Positions 45,545 through 59,073 are shown, counted from the first letter of the stretch. The stretch is DNA of 64,000 bases from Leptodactylus fallax (GCA_947044405.1 CAMRHE010000012.1:8552001-8616000); one strand, 5' to 3'. The notes: generated by a model not told the origin, from the letters alone. A program made the numbers and translations.

Positions 45545-46760
45545 CCATGAATCACCCCATTTTCAAAACTGCACCCCTGAAATAATTCAAAACAGCATTT
45601 GGGAAGTTTAACCCTTTAAGCATTTCACAGAAATTAAAACAATATGGAGGTGAAATTTAGACATTTCATTTTTTTTTTCTATAATACATTAATTTAGCCC
45701 TAAAATTAACACATTCACTAGGGGTTAAAGGAGAAAATGCATCTCAAAGTTTGTTGTGCAATTTCTCCAGAGCACAGAAATACCCCACATGTGGGTGTAA
45801 ACTGATCTTTGGGCACACAGCAGTTTACAGAAGGGAAGGAGCGACACTGGGTGTTTGAAAAGCAGATATTGCTGGAATAGTTTACGGTGCCATGTCTCAT
45901 TTGCAGAGCCCCTAGAGTACCAATACAAAGGAAAACCCCCAAAAGTGACCCCATTTTGGAAACTACACCCCTGACAGAAATCATCATGGGGTATAGTGAG
46001 CATATTGACCCCACCGCCTTTTCATAAATTTTATTAACATTGGGATGTGTAAATGAAAAATTACTAAAATGTCACTTTATCCCCAAAGTTTTAATTTTCA
46101 CAAGGGGTTAAAGGAGAAAAAGCACCCCACAGATTGTTAAACAATTGCTCCTGAACATGACAATACCCCATATATGGTTGTAATTTGCTGTATGGGTACA
46201 TGGGGGGGGGGGGGGCTCGGAATGGAAAGAGCACTATTTGGCTTTTGGAGGGCAGATTTTGCTGGCATAGTTTTCAGGTGCCATGTCTCATTTGCAGAGC
46301 CGCTAAAGTACCAATACAATGGAAACCACAAAAAGTGACCCCATTTTGTAAACTACATCCCTCACAGAACATATCAAGGGATATAATGAGCAGATTGACC
46401 CTGCAGAGGTTTCACAGATTTAATTAATATTGGGACGTGAAAATGAAAAATTACTTTTTTCTCAATAAAACGTCAATTTAGTCCCAATTTTTTTATTTTC
46501 ACAAAAGGATAAAGGAGAAAAAGCTCCCCAAAGTTTGTTACACAATTTCTCCTAAACACGGCAATACCCCATATGTGGTTGTAAACTGCTATATGGGTAA
46601 ATTGTGGGGCTTGAAATGGAAAGAGCGCTATGTGGCTTTTGAAGTGTATATTTAGATGTTTGGTATCTGGACGCCATGTCATGTTTGCAGAGCCTCTAAA
46701 GTACTAGTAAAGTGGAATCCCCAAAGGAGTGACATTTTGAAAACTGCACGCCTTAAAGAA
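45545..46760. repeat. About 390-bp tandem repeat, three units and a part
   Basis: The phrase GTGACCCCATTTTGGAAACTACACCCCT recurs in variants at about 45550, 45945, 46335 and 46730. Each is followed by a TTTCACA-type phrase, GGGGTTAAAGGAGAAAA, ATACCCCATATGTGGTTGTAA and GCCATGTCTCATTTGCAGAG. Spacing is about 390-397 bp. The mutually similar short minus-strand frames (45725, 46137, 46473) come from this repetition. Confidence 0.85.
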
Positions 46761-47715
46761 TTTATCAGGGGGTGTAGTGAGCATTAGTATCCCAGGCGTG
46801 AATGCTCAGCGGATAGTAAAGAGTGAACATGTAAGCTGTTAGGAGTGCATTGGAAACACCAAATTCCCCACCAGATCCCCAGTAGATCCTATGATTGGGG
46901 GGGGGGGGGTCACTCTGGGGGTCACTTATGGTGTCTTTTCCCTTGAGAGCTGTAAATTTGGTGTGTAGCCGGATATAAGCTCACACAGCTTATACATTCC
47001 CTTCCTGCCATAGCCAGTTATGTTCTAATGATTAGGCGATTTTTGAGGTCTTTATCTTCACATTGTACAAGCTATATTTTTTTATTTTTCTGGTGATGTA
47101 GCCATATGAGGGTTTGTTGTTTGTGGTATGAGATGCATTTTGTAATGGCAACATTTCTGGGTGCCTATAACCTTAAATTTTATTAACTCTTTCTTGGTGG
47201 ATTAAAAAAAAAAAAAAAACTCAGTAATTCTGGTATTGCTTTTCACCTTTCAATTTTTTTGCCGTGCAGCGTAACATGTTACTTTTATTCTGCGGGTCGC
47301 TACGATTACGGCGATACCTCATTTATATTGTTTTTTATGGGTTACTAGTTTTGTAGAACAAAAAACCATTTGGGGAAAGAAATCAATTATTCTTGCATCA
47401 CCATCTTCTGAGACGTGTAGCTTTTTTTATTTTCAGTTGACGGAGTTGGTTGAGGGCTTATTTTTTGCGGGACAACCTGTGGTTTTTATTGATACTATTT
47501 TGGGGTACATATGACTTTTTGATCACTTTTTATAGCATTTTTTTAAGGCGAGATGATGAAAAATCATTATTTCTTTGCTTGATTAATTAATTAATTACAT
47601 TTTTTCATACACTTCTTTTTTTTTTTTCAACTTCTTTTTTTTTTTTTTTTTTACCTTTTAGTGATATCCCACTAGGGGACCTGAACCAGCAATACACTGA
47701 TCGCTGGCTCAGCAC

Positions 47716-47752
47716 TATAGACTGCAATACACGTTTATTGCAGTCTATAGAG
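47716..47752. repeat. Strong hairpin in piggyBac-like element
   Basis: CTATAGACTGCAATA and TATTGCAGTCTATAG form a perfect 15-bp stem around CACGTTT. Its function, if any, is unknown. Confidence 0.8.
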
Positions 47753-48242
47753 GAAGTCAGTCTGTGCAGACACATAGCCTGACTTCCAGAGGTCCTGGCA
47801 GGATCAACCAAGTACTGGGGGCTCCAGGCAGCCCGGGGTCACTGACCAGACCCCGGGCTGCAGATTATGCCAATCTTGCCGCGAGGGGTGCCGGGGGGGC
47901 GCAGCAACTTGGCGGAACAACTTGGATGCCCCGGTAATGTTTGACCGCGGCATCCAAGGGGTTAAGAAGCAGGGTGTTAGCTGTCAGTTACAGATAACAC
48001 CTGCTCCCGATGCCACCCACACTTTCACTTTCGCTTGAAAACACCTAAGATGCCGCGGTCGCTATTAAGGGTTAAACAGCGGGGATCGGTGTTATCGCTG
48101 TTGCAGCGGGAGCCTGGCTGTCAGATACAGCTGGGCATCTGCGGTGATCGCACAGGCTCTGCTTCTGAGCCCGCTCGATCACCATCACATACATGATGGT
48201 ACATGATACATGATGGTACGTGAAAATGAGTTAAGGGGTTAA

Positions 48243-51200
48243 ACGCTAAAATGCATATAAGCAAGTGGATAAACTTGGAGTTTGTATCCACTACTTATCA
48301 TTCGTATGTCCTTAGACATACAGTACATGTCACTGTCACTTTCCCATAACATTGCTGTGTTTGCCTTAGAGAGCTAGATATTGGATAGCTAGGATCCTGG
48401 GAGCCTTGACAGTGTTACACACTATGTTTTAAGCCAATATAAGCTGTAGTTCATACCAAACTTGAGCGACCCAAAACAATTCTTGGTCCTGAACCACCCA
48501 AATCCATAATGAAATGAATGTTGAGAGGTTCACCCATCAGGAACTATAGCAGTTTACAAGGGTAAAATATGAAGGTTAAAGCTGACTTGGGATAAAGCAA
48601 AACTCTTGAAATGTGGGTCAGTAACATTTTGGGATATATCATGCCAACTGATATGATTAGTTTGTGAACATAGACCTCACAGAAACCACTTTGTTTTTAC
48701 ATTGATGATTAAGACAGATTGGTTGTAAGCAATGGCCTGGCAGCAGCACACTACCGTCTCATTACTTACACAAGGAATTTTTCTTCTAGGGTTATATGAG
48801 GCCAATGCTTCCTTTTTATATACACAGAAACATATCAATTGTTTTATCACTGGAGGAATTTTCATATGGGAAGTGGAATGTGTGTAGAAATTTGGCTCAA
48901 TCATAAGTGGAATTTGAGATGAGTGTGAAAAGAGTATATGAAAATTGATATTATATACACTAAATTAGGTTGAAAATTTGGCTGACTAAAAGACAAAGGT
49001 ATAATGTACATAGCAAAGGTTTCTAAAAAAAATGCATATGTGGTGGATCAAATCTTAAATTCTGTGTTCCCCTTTAAGTGTTTAGCCAGATGTTTAACTG
49101 GGCAATTTTGATGGAAAGGTCTCTGTCAGCAGTGACACTGTAGTATACTGTAATGGTGTTGCATTATACAATGTATATGTCTACTTGTGTACTGGTATGT
49201 TCTAATTGTGCATTATGTGTCACTGATAATGTGTGAAAAGGTCAGTGTTAAACTGTCTCTATATCTTGATGCTGAGGACCCATCTTTCCCTAGGAAACTG
49301 AACTGTACAGGGTGGGTGTTGTCCGCTGCAACCTTATGACAGGTTTATGCAGTGTCATGGACAATCTATTTATAGGGGTACATTCGCTCCTCTTTGAGCA
49401 GTTCAGGTTTGCCGGTATTATGTATTAACACCTCCATTTCATTCTCCAAAGTGCAGCCTTGATGTGTCCTCAACAAACCGATGTTTCCTATGTGGTCCAG
49501 TGAACTGTTGTGTTGATCTACAATACCTCAGTGAGTGCATCTTCCATGGGTCACCCCTTGCCTGCCAAATTGCTTTGCCTATTTGGAACCAAAAGACGAA
49601 ACTGAGTAGCATACTCTCAATAAACTGTACAGTTTCTCTGCATTGTCACTTGTCACAGGAGGTTTGGAGAATTATGTCCCGTGTGTTTGTGGGTGACACG
49701 TGACTACTTGCTAATTGTGTTAAATTAACATTAAGAGGCTTTTTGTGCTTTTGAGAGACTGCAATACTGATTTATGCTGCTTTTATACTGATGTGTACCT
49801 GAACTTGAAAAAGTAAGCTACCAGTTCCAATTGTGACAAATGTGTCAAAGTGTGTTTTCCTGGCTGACATGATATACATTGTACAGCACACAAGCTGCGA
49901 CTACATTGCAGGGATTGGGATAAGGATGATAAAGGGGCTCCACACCCTTTTTGACATAGTCCAATACATGTAAAAAACAAACAAAAAATCTCTATTACAT
50001 ATTCTTTTTTTTCCCTTTTTTTCCTTATTTCCTGAAAGTGATTCAATACAGTTGGACAACTCCTTTTTTTTAAATAGGCAGCCAAATGAAAAAAAAGTTG
50101 ATCACTGGGAATCCCATGATCAATTATTATGGTGACAGGATTACACAATGCCCTTTGAAACCAGTTTTCCTTCCGTTATTTTCAAAGCTCTGGACCTCCA
50201 GACACATGGGCTGCATTTTATGTGGCTCTCAGCTCTAACAGTGGAAAGGAATTCTCTGTATGAGCCATTGGTGGCAAAACAATCCTCCAGAATGCTTACT
50301 TGTACATGTTGTCTACATTACTAGACACAGTTGCATTAATAACAATCTCTATTAGGCTAGGGCATCCCTGCCCTTGTAGCCTGGTGTAAGCAATAATACT
50401 GTTTTGATGCAGTCCATAGAAATGCGCTAAACTTAGAGTTCTAAGAAGAGATGCTTCAGAATGATTGACTACAAAAGACAAGGAGGATGTGATGAATGGT
50501 CATCCATGAAAAAACTGTTCGTAGATCTTGAAGACCCACCAATGATTTAGACAAGACTTTTAAGAATCTACATGGTTCATTGGCATGTAAAGTTGACTCA
50601 TATAGTAGTATTTGTGTCCGGGTCATCTAGTTGGTAACACAGTCTATCTCTTTCCTGGAAGATTTGCATTAGTGCATGTCAAATGATGTATGACCAGAAA
50701 AACACCCACACAAAAACAGCTTGTCAAAAAACTGCTCCAAAATACGATAAGGAGAATTCATTAAGAGTGCCATTGCGTATGCCAGTCTTGGTGAAGTGTG
50801 AGCTGGAGTGATTAGCACCTAATTCTTTAAGAGGCATATACCTCTTGAATTTGGCAAATCTCTGGCCCTCCATGCACCAGAAGTTGAAATCTATGCCGTC
50901 TAGGAGCAGATAGGTCTGCAGCTGTCATGGTATGCTTGGCGTTATAGTTCCCTATGAAGGGGGAAAGGATGAGAAGAATGTGAAAATGACTCTTGCCATG
51001 GACAAGGGGCTTATTAGCTCACTCCTGACTCATGGGCCACAGGGATTCACCTGTTCCCCTGTGGGACAGTCAATGGCATAGCTATAGGGTGTGCTAAGGT
51101 AGGAGTTGCTTCCTCGTCAGGACCTAGAAGTTGAGGGGCAACAAAGACCTCTTTAGACCAAGAAGTCAATATTATAAATAGCACATGGTGAGTGTGGGCC

Positions 51201-53190
51201 CTGTCATAGATTTTGCTTCGGGACCCAGAAGGTTCTAGTTAAGCCCCTGGGGTCAATCCATAAAGCAAGTTGTAGAAGGATACCTCAACTTCAGATTCAT
51301 TATTGGTAAACAAGAAATGCTTCCATTCTGTTCTATAACCAGACATTGACATGGAATTCTATCTGTACATGGTTTTATTTGCTTCTGGATTCACAGTAAC
51401 AACAGTATCCAGGATTTTTATGCCTACTTTTTCTTGCAATGACTACAAGTATTACCTTTAAGATTCAAGAACCGCCCATCTTTCAATAAGGTCTGGGCAC
51501 CCTGGGTCAACAGATCTTGCATCCCAAGTCTGCCATACTGCCTCCAGCTCTGATTGACAGATAAGACTGACTGTATTTACACTCCCCCCTTCCTTCTAGG
51601 TAGGATCCCTCCCCCGTACATCCTTCAATGCAATTACACTATAGCACTACTCCCCCCCTCTATATTCCATCAATGTTGGTTTTAGGTATTGGTACCTTTT
51701 TACCCCTCTCCTTTATTTTATGTCTCTGCTGACTTCAGATGTTTAGCAGTATTCTTGTTCTGTACTTTTATAACTTTACATTTCAATAAATACTTTTGAA
51801 ACTAAAATCAAGAACATTACAAATCTATTTTGCTTCTCTCTGGTTAGGTTGAATTGGAATAATCTCCTACCTGCTTATTCTAATCAGATAGAAAACTAGG
51901 TGACAAATCTTGCTGTCGATAGAGAGTCCACATGGGTTCACACCCAGCTTTATATGGAAAATGAAGTGTATCAATACATTTGTTACTGGTTTGGCATTCT
52001 GGATTCTGGGATGTTAGTTTAAATGTTACACCAGCTTTTCCAAAACCAGATATAACATAAATTTTACAGCATTTCCAACTTTTAACAATGTAATAGAAAA
52101 TACCACTCAGTGACATGTTAACTATAATGTTTGATGATAGGTAAAGAAAGATTTTAATGTGTGGAGTGACAGTACCACCAACCATAATGAGCTGCAGCTT
52201 TACATTGTAAACTCAGAGTTATACAATGTGTAGCAATAGATATATTACATGCTTGTTTAAAGACTTCTCAGGTAAGCAAGTTTTCATGATAAATCATGGA
52301 TTTTCACAGAGGTTATCAACTGGCCCTGTTGGCCTAATTATTCTTATTTCAGAAGGAGGACAAATTGGTTGTGTAGGAAGTTAATCCTCATGGCTAATGT
52401 GTGATGACATCATGACCTCTGCCTCTGGAGGTTACATCAAAGGGGCTGCCTCCATCTAGGCTGGTTTACATCAATAAGCAAATCCCCACTTTACTGCCCA
52501 TTTGATGTGGTGGCTTTGATGATTCAGTTTCAGGGGTGCAGGTGCACAGTCAGGCATGCACACCATGATGTTAAATTGCACATAAAAAGCCGCTCCCAGT
52601 GGCCTGATAGAGACCAACCCAAAATGCACACACGTTTAACACTAGAGAAAATGTAGATTATGTATATAGAAATATATTGTTTTTTTACATATTACCTATT
52701 TTATTACGTTTTTTTTTTCTGACTGAAAATCCTCAAAATGTGAACTGCTATTAAGAACAGAAGGAAAAGCAATTTACTACATAAACTAACTGGGCATTGT
52801 ACAAATATCAAAGGACAATCTTTTAATTTATAGCAGTCATTACACATCACGCAGCCCGGCAGACAAGTACAAATGGTGACTCGGTTTCTTAAAGTGCTTT
52901 AAAACTGAAGTAACTTTACAGACCATGCTTGTAATTCACAATATAAAATATCATTTTTGCTGTACTAATATATGCCTTTGTCAGACAACTTTGTGATTCA
53001 TTGCAGTTCTATAACAGCAATGATTCACTTGCCATTGAAGAAATTTGAATGTTTTCTAAGCTGTCAAAAAATGTTCACAAAATGAACAATGGGCCTGTGA
53101 CACACATTATAAATAATGTCTGTGCTTCAATAGTGGAGCGTGACTTGGAATAATTTATTTTGTGAATTAGTTTACACATGACCTCTAAGA
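48243..53190. other. No gene recognised; mostly unique DNA
   Basis: Long low-repeat interval. Apart from the hAT MITE at 51071-51249 I see only a possible LINE 3' UTR at about 51420-51800 (C/T-rich, ending TTTCAATAAATACTTTTGAAAC) and TTCACCTGTTCCCCTGTGGG at 51046-51065, which resembles a hAT right end (compare 14077-14095). The frames at 48677, 49464, 49783 and 51880 have no domain. Confidence 0.55.
51071..51249 (-). mobile_element. 179-bp hAT MITE (copy 2, inverted)
   Basis: CAATGGCATAGCTATAGGG and TTCTAGTTAAGCCCCTG are imperfect inverted ends. Flanks GGGACAGT (51063-51070) and GGGTCAAT (51250-51257) match at 6 of 8. In reverse complement the interior matches 18734-18912 (ACTTCTTGGTCTAAAGAGG against TCTTATGTTGTAAAGAGG). 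The copies have the same length. Confidence 0.7.
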
Positions 53191-53268
53191 CGATGATAGA
53201 TACATAGATGGATAGATAGGGAGATGGATAGATAGATATTAAAAAGATGAATAGATAGATAGATGATT
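53191..53268. repeat. (GATA)n microsatellite, imperfect
   Basis: GATAGATACATAGATGGATAG and later GATAGATAGATGAT units in an imperfect run. Beyond it (53269-53788) nothing is recognised except 53567-53645, where GTCTAACTGAGTATATTTG..AGCTTTCTGAAGTACTAG..TTCATCAGACATGG looks like a dispersed-repeat tail. Confidence 0.85.
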
Positions 53269-53788
53269 ATAGCCTGCACTCCAGAATGAAACATTGTGAC
53301 TTGGAAAATACAGGTTTGCTGTTTGTTCCCATTCGCTGACAGGAAGAAGAGATCTTGAAAATAGTAAGGAACTCAAATACAAAGTATAATAGGAAAATGT
53401 TTTAACTTTCTATTTGTACAGTGATGATGCTTTATTCACAAAAAAAAAATGGAAAACCTCTTTAAATATGACAAATGTTCAACAATATAGACTACTGGGA
53501 AGTGAGAAAATAAGTTTTCACTGCACTGCATTATTATATGGTAGTGGAAGAGTGAAGAAATCAGGCCATACCTTTTAGAGTCTAACTGAGTATATTTGAT
53601 GGTAAGCTTTCTGAAGTACTAGCTCCCTTCATCAGACATGGTGTTTTATTATACTATTATATGGTAAACAGGATAACCCTGGCTAGCACCACTGGGTAGT
53701 CTTTATAGCCTCTCCCTATCCTGAAATATGCTCTTGTGGTCCCTCCTTTATGCTGAAGCCCCATGTGATGTAAAGAAACCGGGATTTT

Positions 53789-54430
53789 GTGGACTGGTGC
53801 CAGCGGAACCACCTGAAGATTAACGCGGGGAAGACCAAGGAGATGGTGGTGGACTTCCGTAAATGCAGATGCCCTCCTAAACCAGTGGACATCCTGGGGA
53901 CGGGCATCGAGATTGTGAACACCTATAAGTACCTGGGTTTTCTCCTTAATAATAAGCTGGACTGGGCAGATCATATGGAGGTCCTGTACAGGAAGGGCCA
54001 CAGCAGGCTCTACCTGCTTAGGAAGCTGAGAGCCTTTGGAATCCGGGGGGCACTTCTTAGGACTTTCTTCAACTCGGTAGTGGCATCAGCCATCTTCTTC
54101 GGAGTGGCCTGCTGGGGGAGCAGTATATCAACCAGGGAAAGAAATAAACTTGACAAGCTGATTAGAAGGGCCAGCTCTGTCCTGGGGAGCCCACTGGACC
54201 CAGTGCAGGTGGTGGGTGACAAAAGGATACTGTCTGTGGTGAGCTCCATGCGGGAGAAGAAGTCCCATCCCATGCATGAGACTGTGATAGCGCTGGGTAG
54301 TACTGTCAGTGACCGACTGCTCCACCCTAGGTGTGAGAAGGAGCGCTATCGGAAGTCTTTCCTCCCCACCGCGGTTAGGCTGTACAACCAACACCGATCT
54401 AAGCGGAGATCAATACACACAGAGAACTGA
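53789..54430 (+). pseudogene. LINE ORF2 C-terminal fragment, frame intact
   Basis: The 213-residue frame opens at a GTG codon that is internal to the original protein (VDWCQRNHLKINAGKTKEMV), so there is no real start. It retains the region after the reverse-transcriptase YxDD motif: NHLKINAGKTK, TYKYLGFLLNNKLDW, RKGHSRLYLLRKLRAFG, SAIFFGVACWG, RKSFLPTAVRLYNQH. The last codons are SKRRSIHTEN, then a stop, where copy 1 has an earlier stop (PKR). No frameshift is visible. Dead because of 5' truncation. Confidence 0.92.
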
Positions 54431-54609
54431 AATATCTTTCTGCCTGTTAAACCCCCCCCCCCCTCTGCTACTTCTTATCTGTCTGTCTGCTATCAATGTA
54501 ATGCCTCTCACCTTGGAACATTCCTGTACATGTTGTATTTGTATTTGTATCTGCTTATCTTTGCTGCTGTAACACACTGAATTTCCCCATTGTGGGACTA
54601 CTAAAGGAC

Positions 54610-54647
<38 letters not shown>
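53789..54647 (+). mobile_element. 5'-truncated non-LTR retrotransposon (L2/CR1-type), copy 2
   Basis: From GTGGACTGGTGCCAGCGG to the same 3' UTR as copy 1, including the C run, TTGGAACATTCCTGTACATG and GAATTTCCCCATTGTGGGAC, ending in a clean (ATT)n tract at 54610-54647. Similarity to copy 1 is very high across about 830 bp, so both are recent products of one family. Confidence 0.93.
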
Positions 54648-54648
<1 letters not shown>

Positions 54649-57600
54649 ATCACACTCATTCTTGCTACCAATAAGTTATTTTAAGCAGAGTTTATCACAT
54701 TGAACATGCAAACCAATCTGCAGGCAGCAAGTAATAGAGAAGGAAGAGATGAGCAGATTAATATATGGTTTTGTTGTTTACATTTCTGTTTGTTTTGGGG
54801 TTAGAAGTCTGGTGGGTGGTCCTTCTCAGTGACTGACTGCCTTCCCTGTGTGATGTGATCCTGCAGATCGTCTCTCCATTCTGACTAATAGATAGGGCAC
54901 ATAGACCTGAGGACACCTAACAGGACATATGGACAGGTGTTGTCTTCATGAAATAGCCTGTAAAGATAAACCAAATTTTACTATTAATAAGTAATCATTG
55001 CCTTAATGGGCCATTCTCATAATACTTTACATGTGAATTTAGTTATTTTAAATAGAGAAAAATCCAATCTTTCCATCTTCTATCTTTGTTTCAGGAGAAC
55101 AGGCTATAAAGAGGAAACATGAAGTAAAGATCAGAAACATTGTTAAATTAAAGTCACTTTCAAGACCAAAACTGATAAATGAAATTTTTTGGTGGACATT
55201 CAGTGTCTTATTTCCGTATCCTCTTAAATCTTCCTTTAACTTCAAAAGATACAAGGAGGGGAACTTTGTCTGATTCTTGCAGATATAACTCATGCCGGGG
55301 TTAATAAGCCGGATAGATGCCATAAGCATCCTCCTCGAGCATTGATCCCTACATCAGAGCATTCTGGAAAAGTTGTTTATCACTATTATTATTATTATGT
55401 TATTGTTATTATTACAGTACAATTGCATTAAATATATCATATTTTAAATATGTTCTATTTTAGGTTGTAAAATTACAAGTATATTATCTATCAAAAGCAG
55501 TTATTGCTTCACCAACATCAGAATGATCTATTAGTTTGTGATGGGGCTGCAATGCTATGACAACCTGCCATTTGTGTGCTATGGCAAAGCAATATACAAT
55601 TACCATGATCAATAATGATAAATCACTATAGGGTATAGATCAAGTCACAATGTCACTACAGCACTATTGCTTGAATCTATACTGTGATTTCCAAGCCTTT
55701 GATGTGCCAACCATAGGACAGTCACAACTTGCATGTATTCAAGTGAATCGTTTTTAGAATCTTCATAAGGCTGAAGTGCATTGAATATTCTCAATTATAA
55801 CCAGTAAAAGAATAGGTCCAATAGACATTTACTTACCAAAAACAGTGATATAATATAAATTCCACTTTGACTCCCCATTCATGGACTATTTCTATAGGAT
55901 TTATTCAGTATTTAATAATTTTTATACATACATTAGCACTGTGCTTATTTTTGCCTCATGTTGCATCCATTCTGTTAGGCTCATTGCCATAACAAATAAA
56001 ACTAAAAATACTTATTTAAAATAAGATAACCAAAATGTTTTCTGACATTTTTCCATATCATATTTGTAAAGGATTCAACACCGTGGCATTTAATGCAGAC
56101 CTTGTCAGGGGTGAGTCCCTTTTCCCCACTCTAGAGACTTTGGTGGGTTGCACCTGTAAGATTTGTATGGACTCCAGAGTACGGATCACAGATCAGTGAA
56201 TTCAGAAACAGTGATCACTGTAAAGGCAAATGGGAGGGATATACAAGGAGAATAATTATTTTTCTTTAATAAAATATATTACAAAGTTTATTGTTTTATC
56301 TACCTATTGAAATTTAAATAAAATAAAAGTTCAGTTCTTGATATGGCGTTTGATCCAAAACATGCAGCCAGTCCATGACATGTCTAAAATGTTGTGGGCA
56401 GGCTTATAAAGCCCATACTATGCTCCTGTGAATCTACTATAAATGTATTTAGCAACCTTGGAACTGTGATGTGAATGTAAGACTGCTCAAAATAATCTAT
56501 TTAAAAATCTAGATAAAAACAAAAACCAGATGTAAAAACTATTTCCTAGTAATGTTATGTTAGCCGCACCACCTAAAAGCTTTCCTTTCAATTTCTTTTT
56601 TCCACATTATAGAGAACTCAGTTATTATCCTTTTACACTTTGATAGCACTTTACTGGACATAAACATAGTGCATAAAACTGGAAACATGATATAGACCAG
56701 TGTTCACAATGTTCCTAAGCCAAGGATATACTAATAAAAATATTGCACTGAAGTATCCTCAAGGCTGTGAACATACACTGTGCTGCCTATTAAATGCACT
56801 GCATGAGGACAGTGCAAGTAAACCTTAGAGACATTATGCCAAAATTGTACTTGGTGGAAAACCCCTCTACTGCTCTCTTCATTGCACTATGATAATGGGT
56901 TGAGTCCAAACAATGTGGGCCAGATTTACTAATCTTGTCTAATATTTGAAAGTGCAAACCTAGGCAAGACAGTATAAAAATATGCCAGATTTATTGTTTC
57001 CTTTCCTTTTGGTTTGGTTTCCAAGAAAATTGGGGGAATTTGTCAATCAGTTTTCTGGCATAGAAAGATGAAACCATGGCGCACATTTGGCACAAGGCCC
57101 TTTATTGCACCAAATGTGCACCTTAACCCCTGCCCTGAGCCCTGCTCACTGCATTGTGTGAATGTGGGTGGAACTGGGCAGGTCTTGGCAAGGAAACAGT
57201 TTTCAGGAGTGAGTTATAATGGAAATGTATGCCATTGGATGTGTGATTTACGAAGAGGTCAGATCTTCTTCATAAATCAGTTGTGCCCTGTGCTTTTATT
57301 AAGACTGACATACATACATACTGCCCCACTGTCTCTAGGTTACATAGAAAACCAGGCATTGGTCTATAGGGAGCAACCGTTCAAACGTTGGCACCAGAGT
57401 GAATTTGACTTTTCCATCAAGGAGAACTTATTTGCATATTCCTTTCCCAGATTTATTGTAGAGGTTGATGCTGGGTGATAGTTTATACAAAAAAAATGTG
57501 CCAAAAGTTGACTTCTTTAGCCATTCCCCTTTTTTGACAGGCCACATCATAATTTTTGAGTTCAAAAAAAGATCTTAAACAATTAATAAAATTGGTGTAA

Positions 57601-59073
57601 GACAAATATGCCTTTTTGGTGTAGATGGCGTCATAATTCTGGTCGCATTTTCATGAGTAACTCTGCCCCTATGTTTTTGATAGTATAATAGAAATGAAAA
57701 ATTAAACATACTTTTACTGCTTATTTATTTAATTTTTTCACACCATTTCTTCAGGGGGCTGGTGTGACCACGGTCTTGGTATGGTGCCCTTTCACTGACA
57801 TAAGAGACTGTAGTGTTTGTGTGCGTGCAAACACAGACCCATAGCACATTGAAGAATGTGTTGGGAGGCTGAAATGTCATATGCTCAAGCCATCTAAAGG
57901 AATGATACATAAAAAATAAACGTAAATGTTGGATATCTGTTTATGAGGCTCCCAGACAGTCATCTGCTGTTTAATGTAAATATCACTCTAAGCAGAATTG
58001 ACATTCACCAATCAAGCTACCAATAACCATGGCTTTTACATCGATCAAGACAAATTACCTTTTGGCATTCCACTGGTCATAAACTTTCTATAGGTTTTCA
58101 TACACATTAGAGGAAAGTTGACTGAGCCCTATGACTCTGAAGGGGTGGCCAACTCGAATGTGTATGAGAGCAGATGCGGGGTGAAAACATGTTTGATTTC
58201 TACATGTACAGTGATTTGTTCTTACTAAAGTAGAGATGGGCAAACCAATTTGTTCCGAGTTGGATTTGATCAAAATATTTGAAATTATTATTATTTTTTT
58301 TTCTTAATGAAACTCAATAAATGGTGTTTCATCTTGGACAAACTAAAATGGCAAGCATTGCGCAGTGAAAATACAGAAGACACACCTGTTTGTGAATCAC
58401 ATGTTCTGGCATCAACTGACATCACCTGACGGTCTCTCAGCCCATAGTCAATGGTAGGTGGGCACCTTACAGTGCTGATGTCAGTTTACAGTACAGTATA
58501 TAGTATATAAGATGCTCTGGGTAAGAACACGTGGAATTTCAGTGAATCAAACAAAACAAAACCACAATGGTAGGACAGGTATTAGCTATCCTCAGTGGAG
58601 GGTAAGCTACATAACTACTACCTGTCCCATCCTTGTGGGTTGTTTTTTTTGTTTGTTTCTTTTTTTGTTTGCTTTATTCTGTACTCTTTAATTACTCTTA
58701 TGTCAGAAGCAATTGAGCTAAGGTCCCCTGATGATTGGCGCATAACGTGTCAGGAAACGCGTAGGCACTTGTAGGGATCATTTTGAGGTACAGATTGGTA
58801 CTGCCCTTGTCAGGGTGGGAGTTAATACACAGGGGAGAGAGAGAGTGTATAAGGGTGAGTGTAGGGATCGGTATCCCTTCCCTTGGCGGTTCTCCCTGTT
58901 GGTGTTACTCTTACCTATGCGGATTGGGTAAGATCCATCCATTTTCTTATCTATTATCTCCTAAAGTATTTGTATTGATTAAATCATTATATCGAGGAAT
59001 GTTTTTAAAAATAAATGTATTAGTAAAGGTTAAGTTTTATTAATATTGCATTAGTGCTACTTTATATAAGAGT
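54648..59073. other. No gene recognised; mostly unique DNA with two repeat fragments
   Basis: 56917-57000 starts TGTGGGCCAGATTTACTAATC, a MITE end like 32480; the 154-codon frame at 57014-57478 follows it and is probably incidental. 58728-58766 has CCTGATGATTGGCGC..GTGTCAGGAAACGCGTAGG, a module also seen near 34276. ATT runs occur at 55383-55412. No host exon could be supported. Confidence 0.5.

Larger units (their letters stand above)
45071..48242. mobile_element. Non-autonomous piggyBac-like element (TTAACCCCTTAA ends)
   Basis: TTAACCCCTTAAGGACACAG starts at 45071. The inverted end GAGTTAAGGGGTTAA closes at TTAA 48239-48242. TTAA target plus CCC..GGG termini fit piggyBac, and this terminus heads one of the commonest large repeats of frog genomes. 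The 3172-bp interior has no transposase frame. It holds a tandem array of roughly 390-bp units (45545-46760), A/T and G homopolymers (46201-46214 G; 47203-47219 A; 47614-47652 T) and a hairpin at 47716-47752. Confidence 0.8.

Noticed and set aside
45718..46682. Several mutually similar minus-strand frames (about 64-98 residues)
   Set aside because: They arise from the roughly 390-bp tandem unit of the piggyBac-like element and contain no conserved protein signature; similarity is at DNA level.
57014..57478. 154-residue plus-strand frame
   Set aside because: It follows a MITE end and has no recognisable motif, signal or splice context. Possible but unsupported as a gene.
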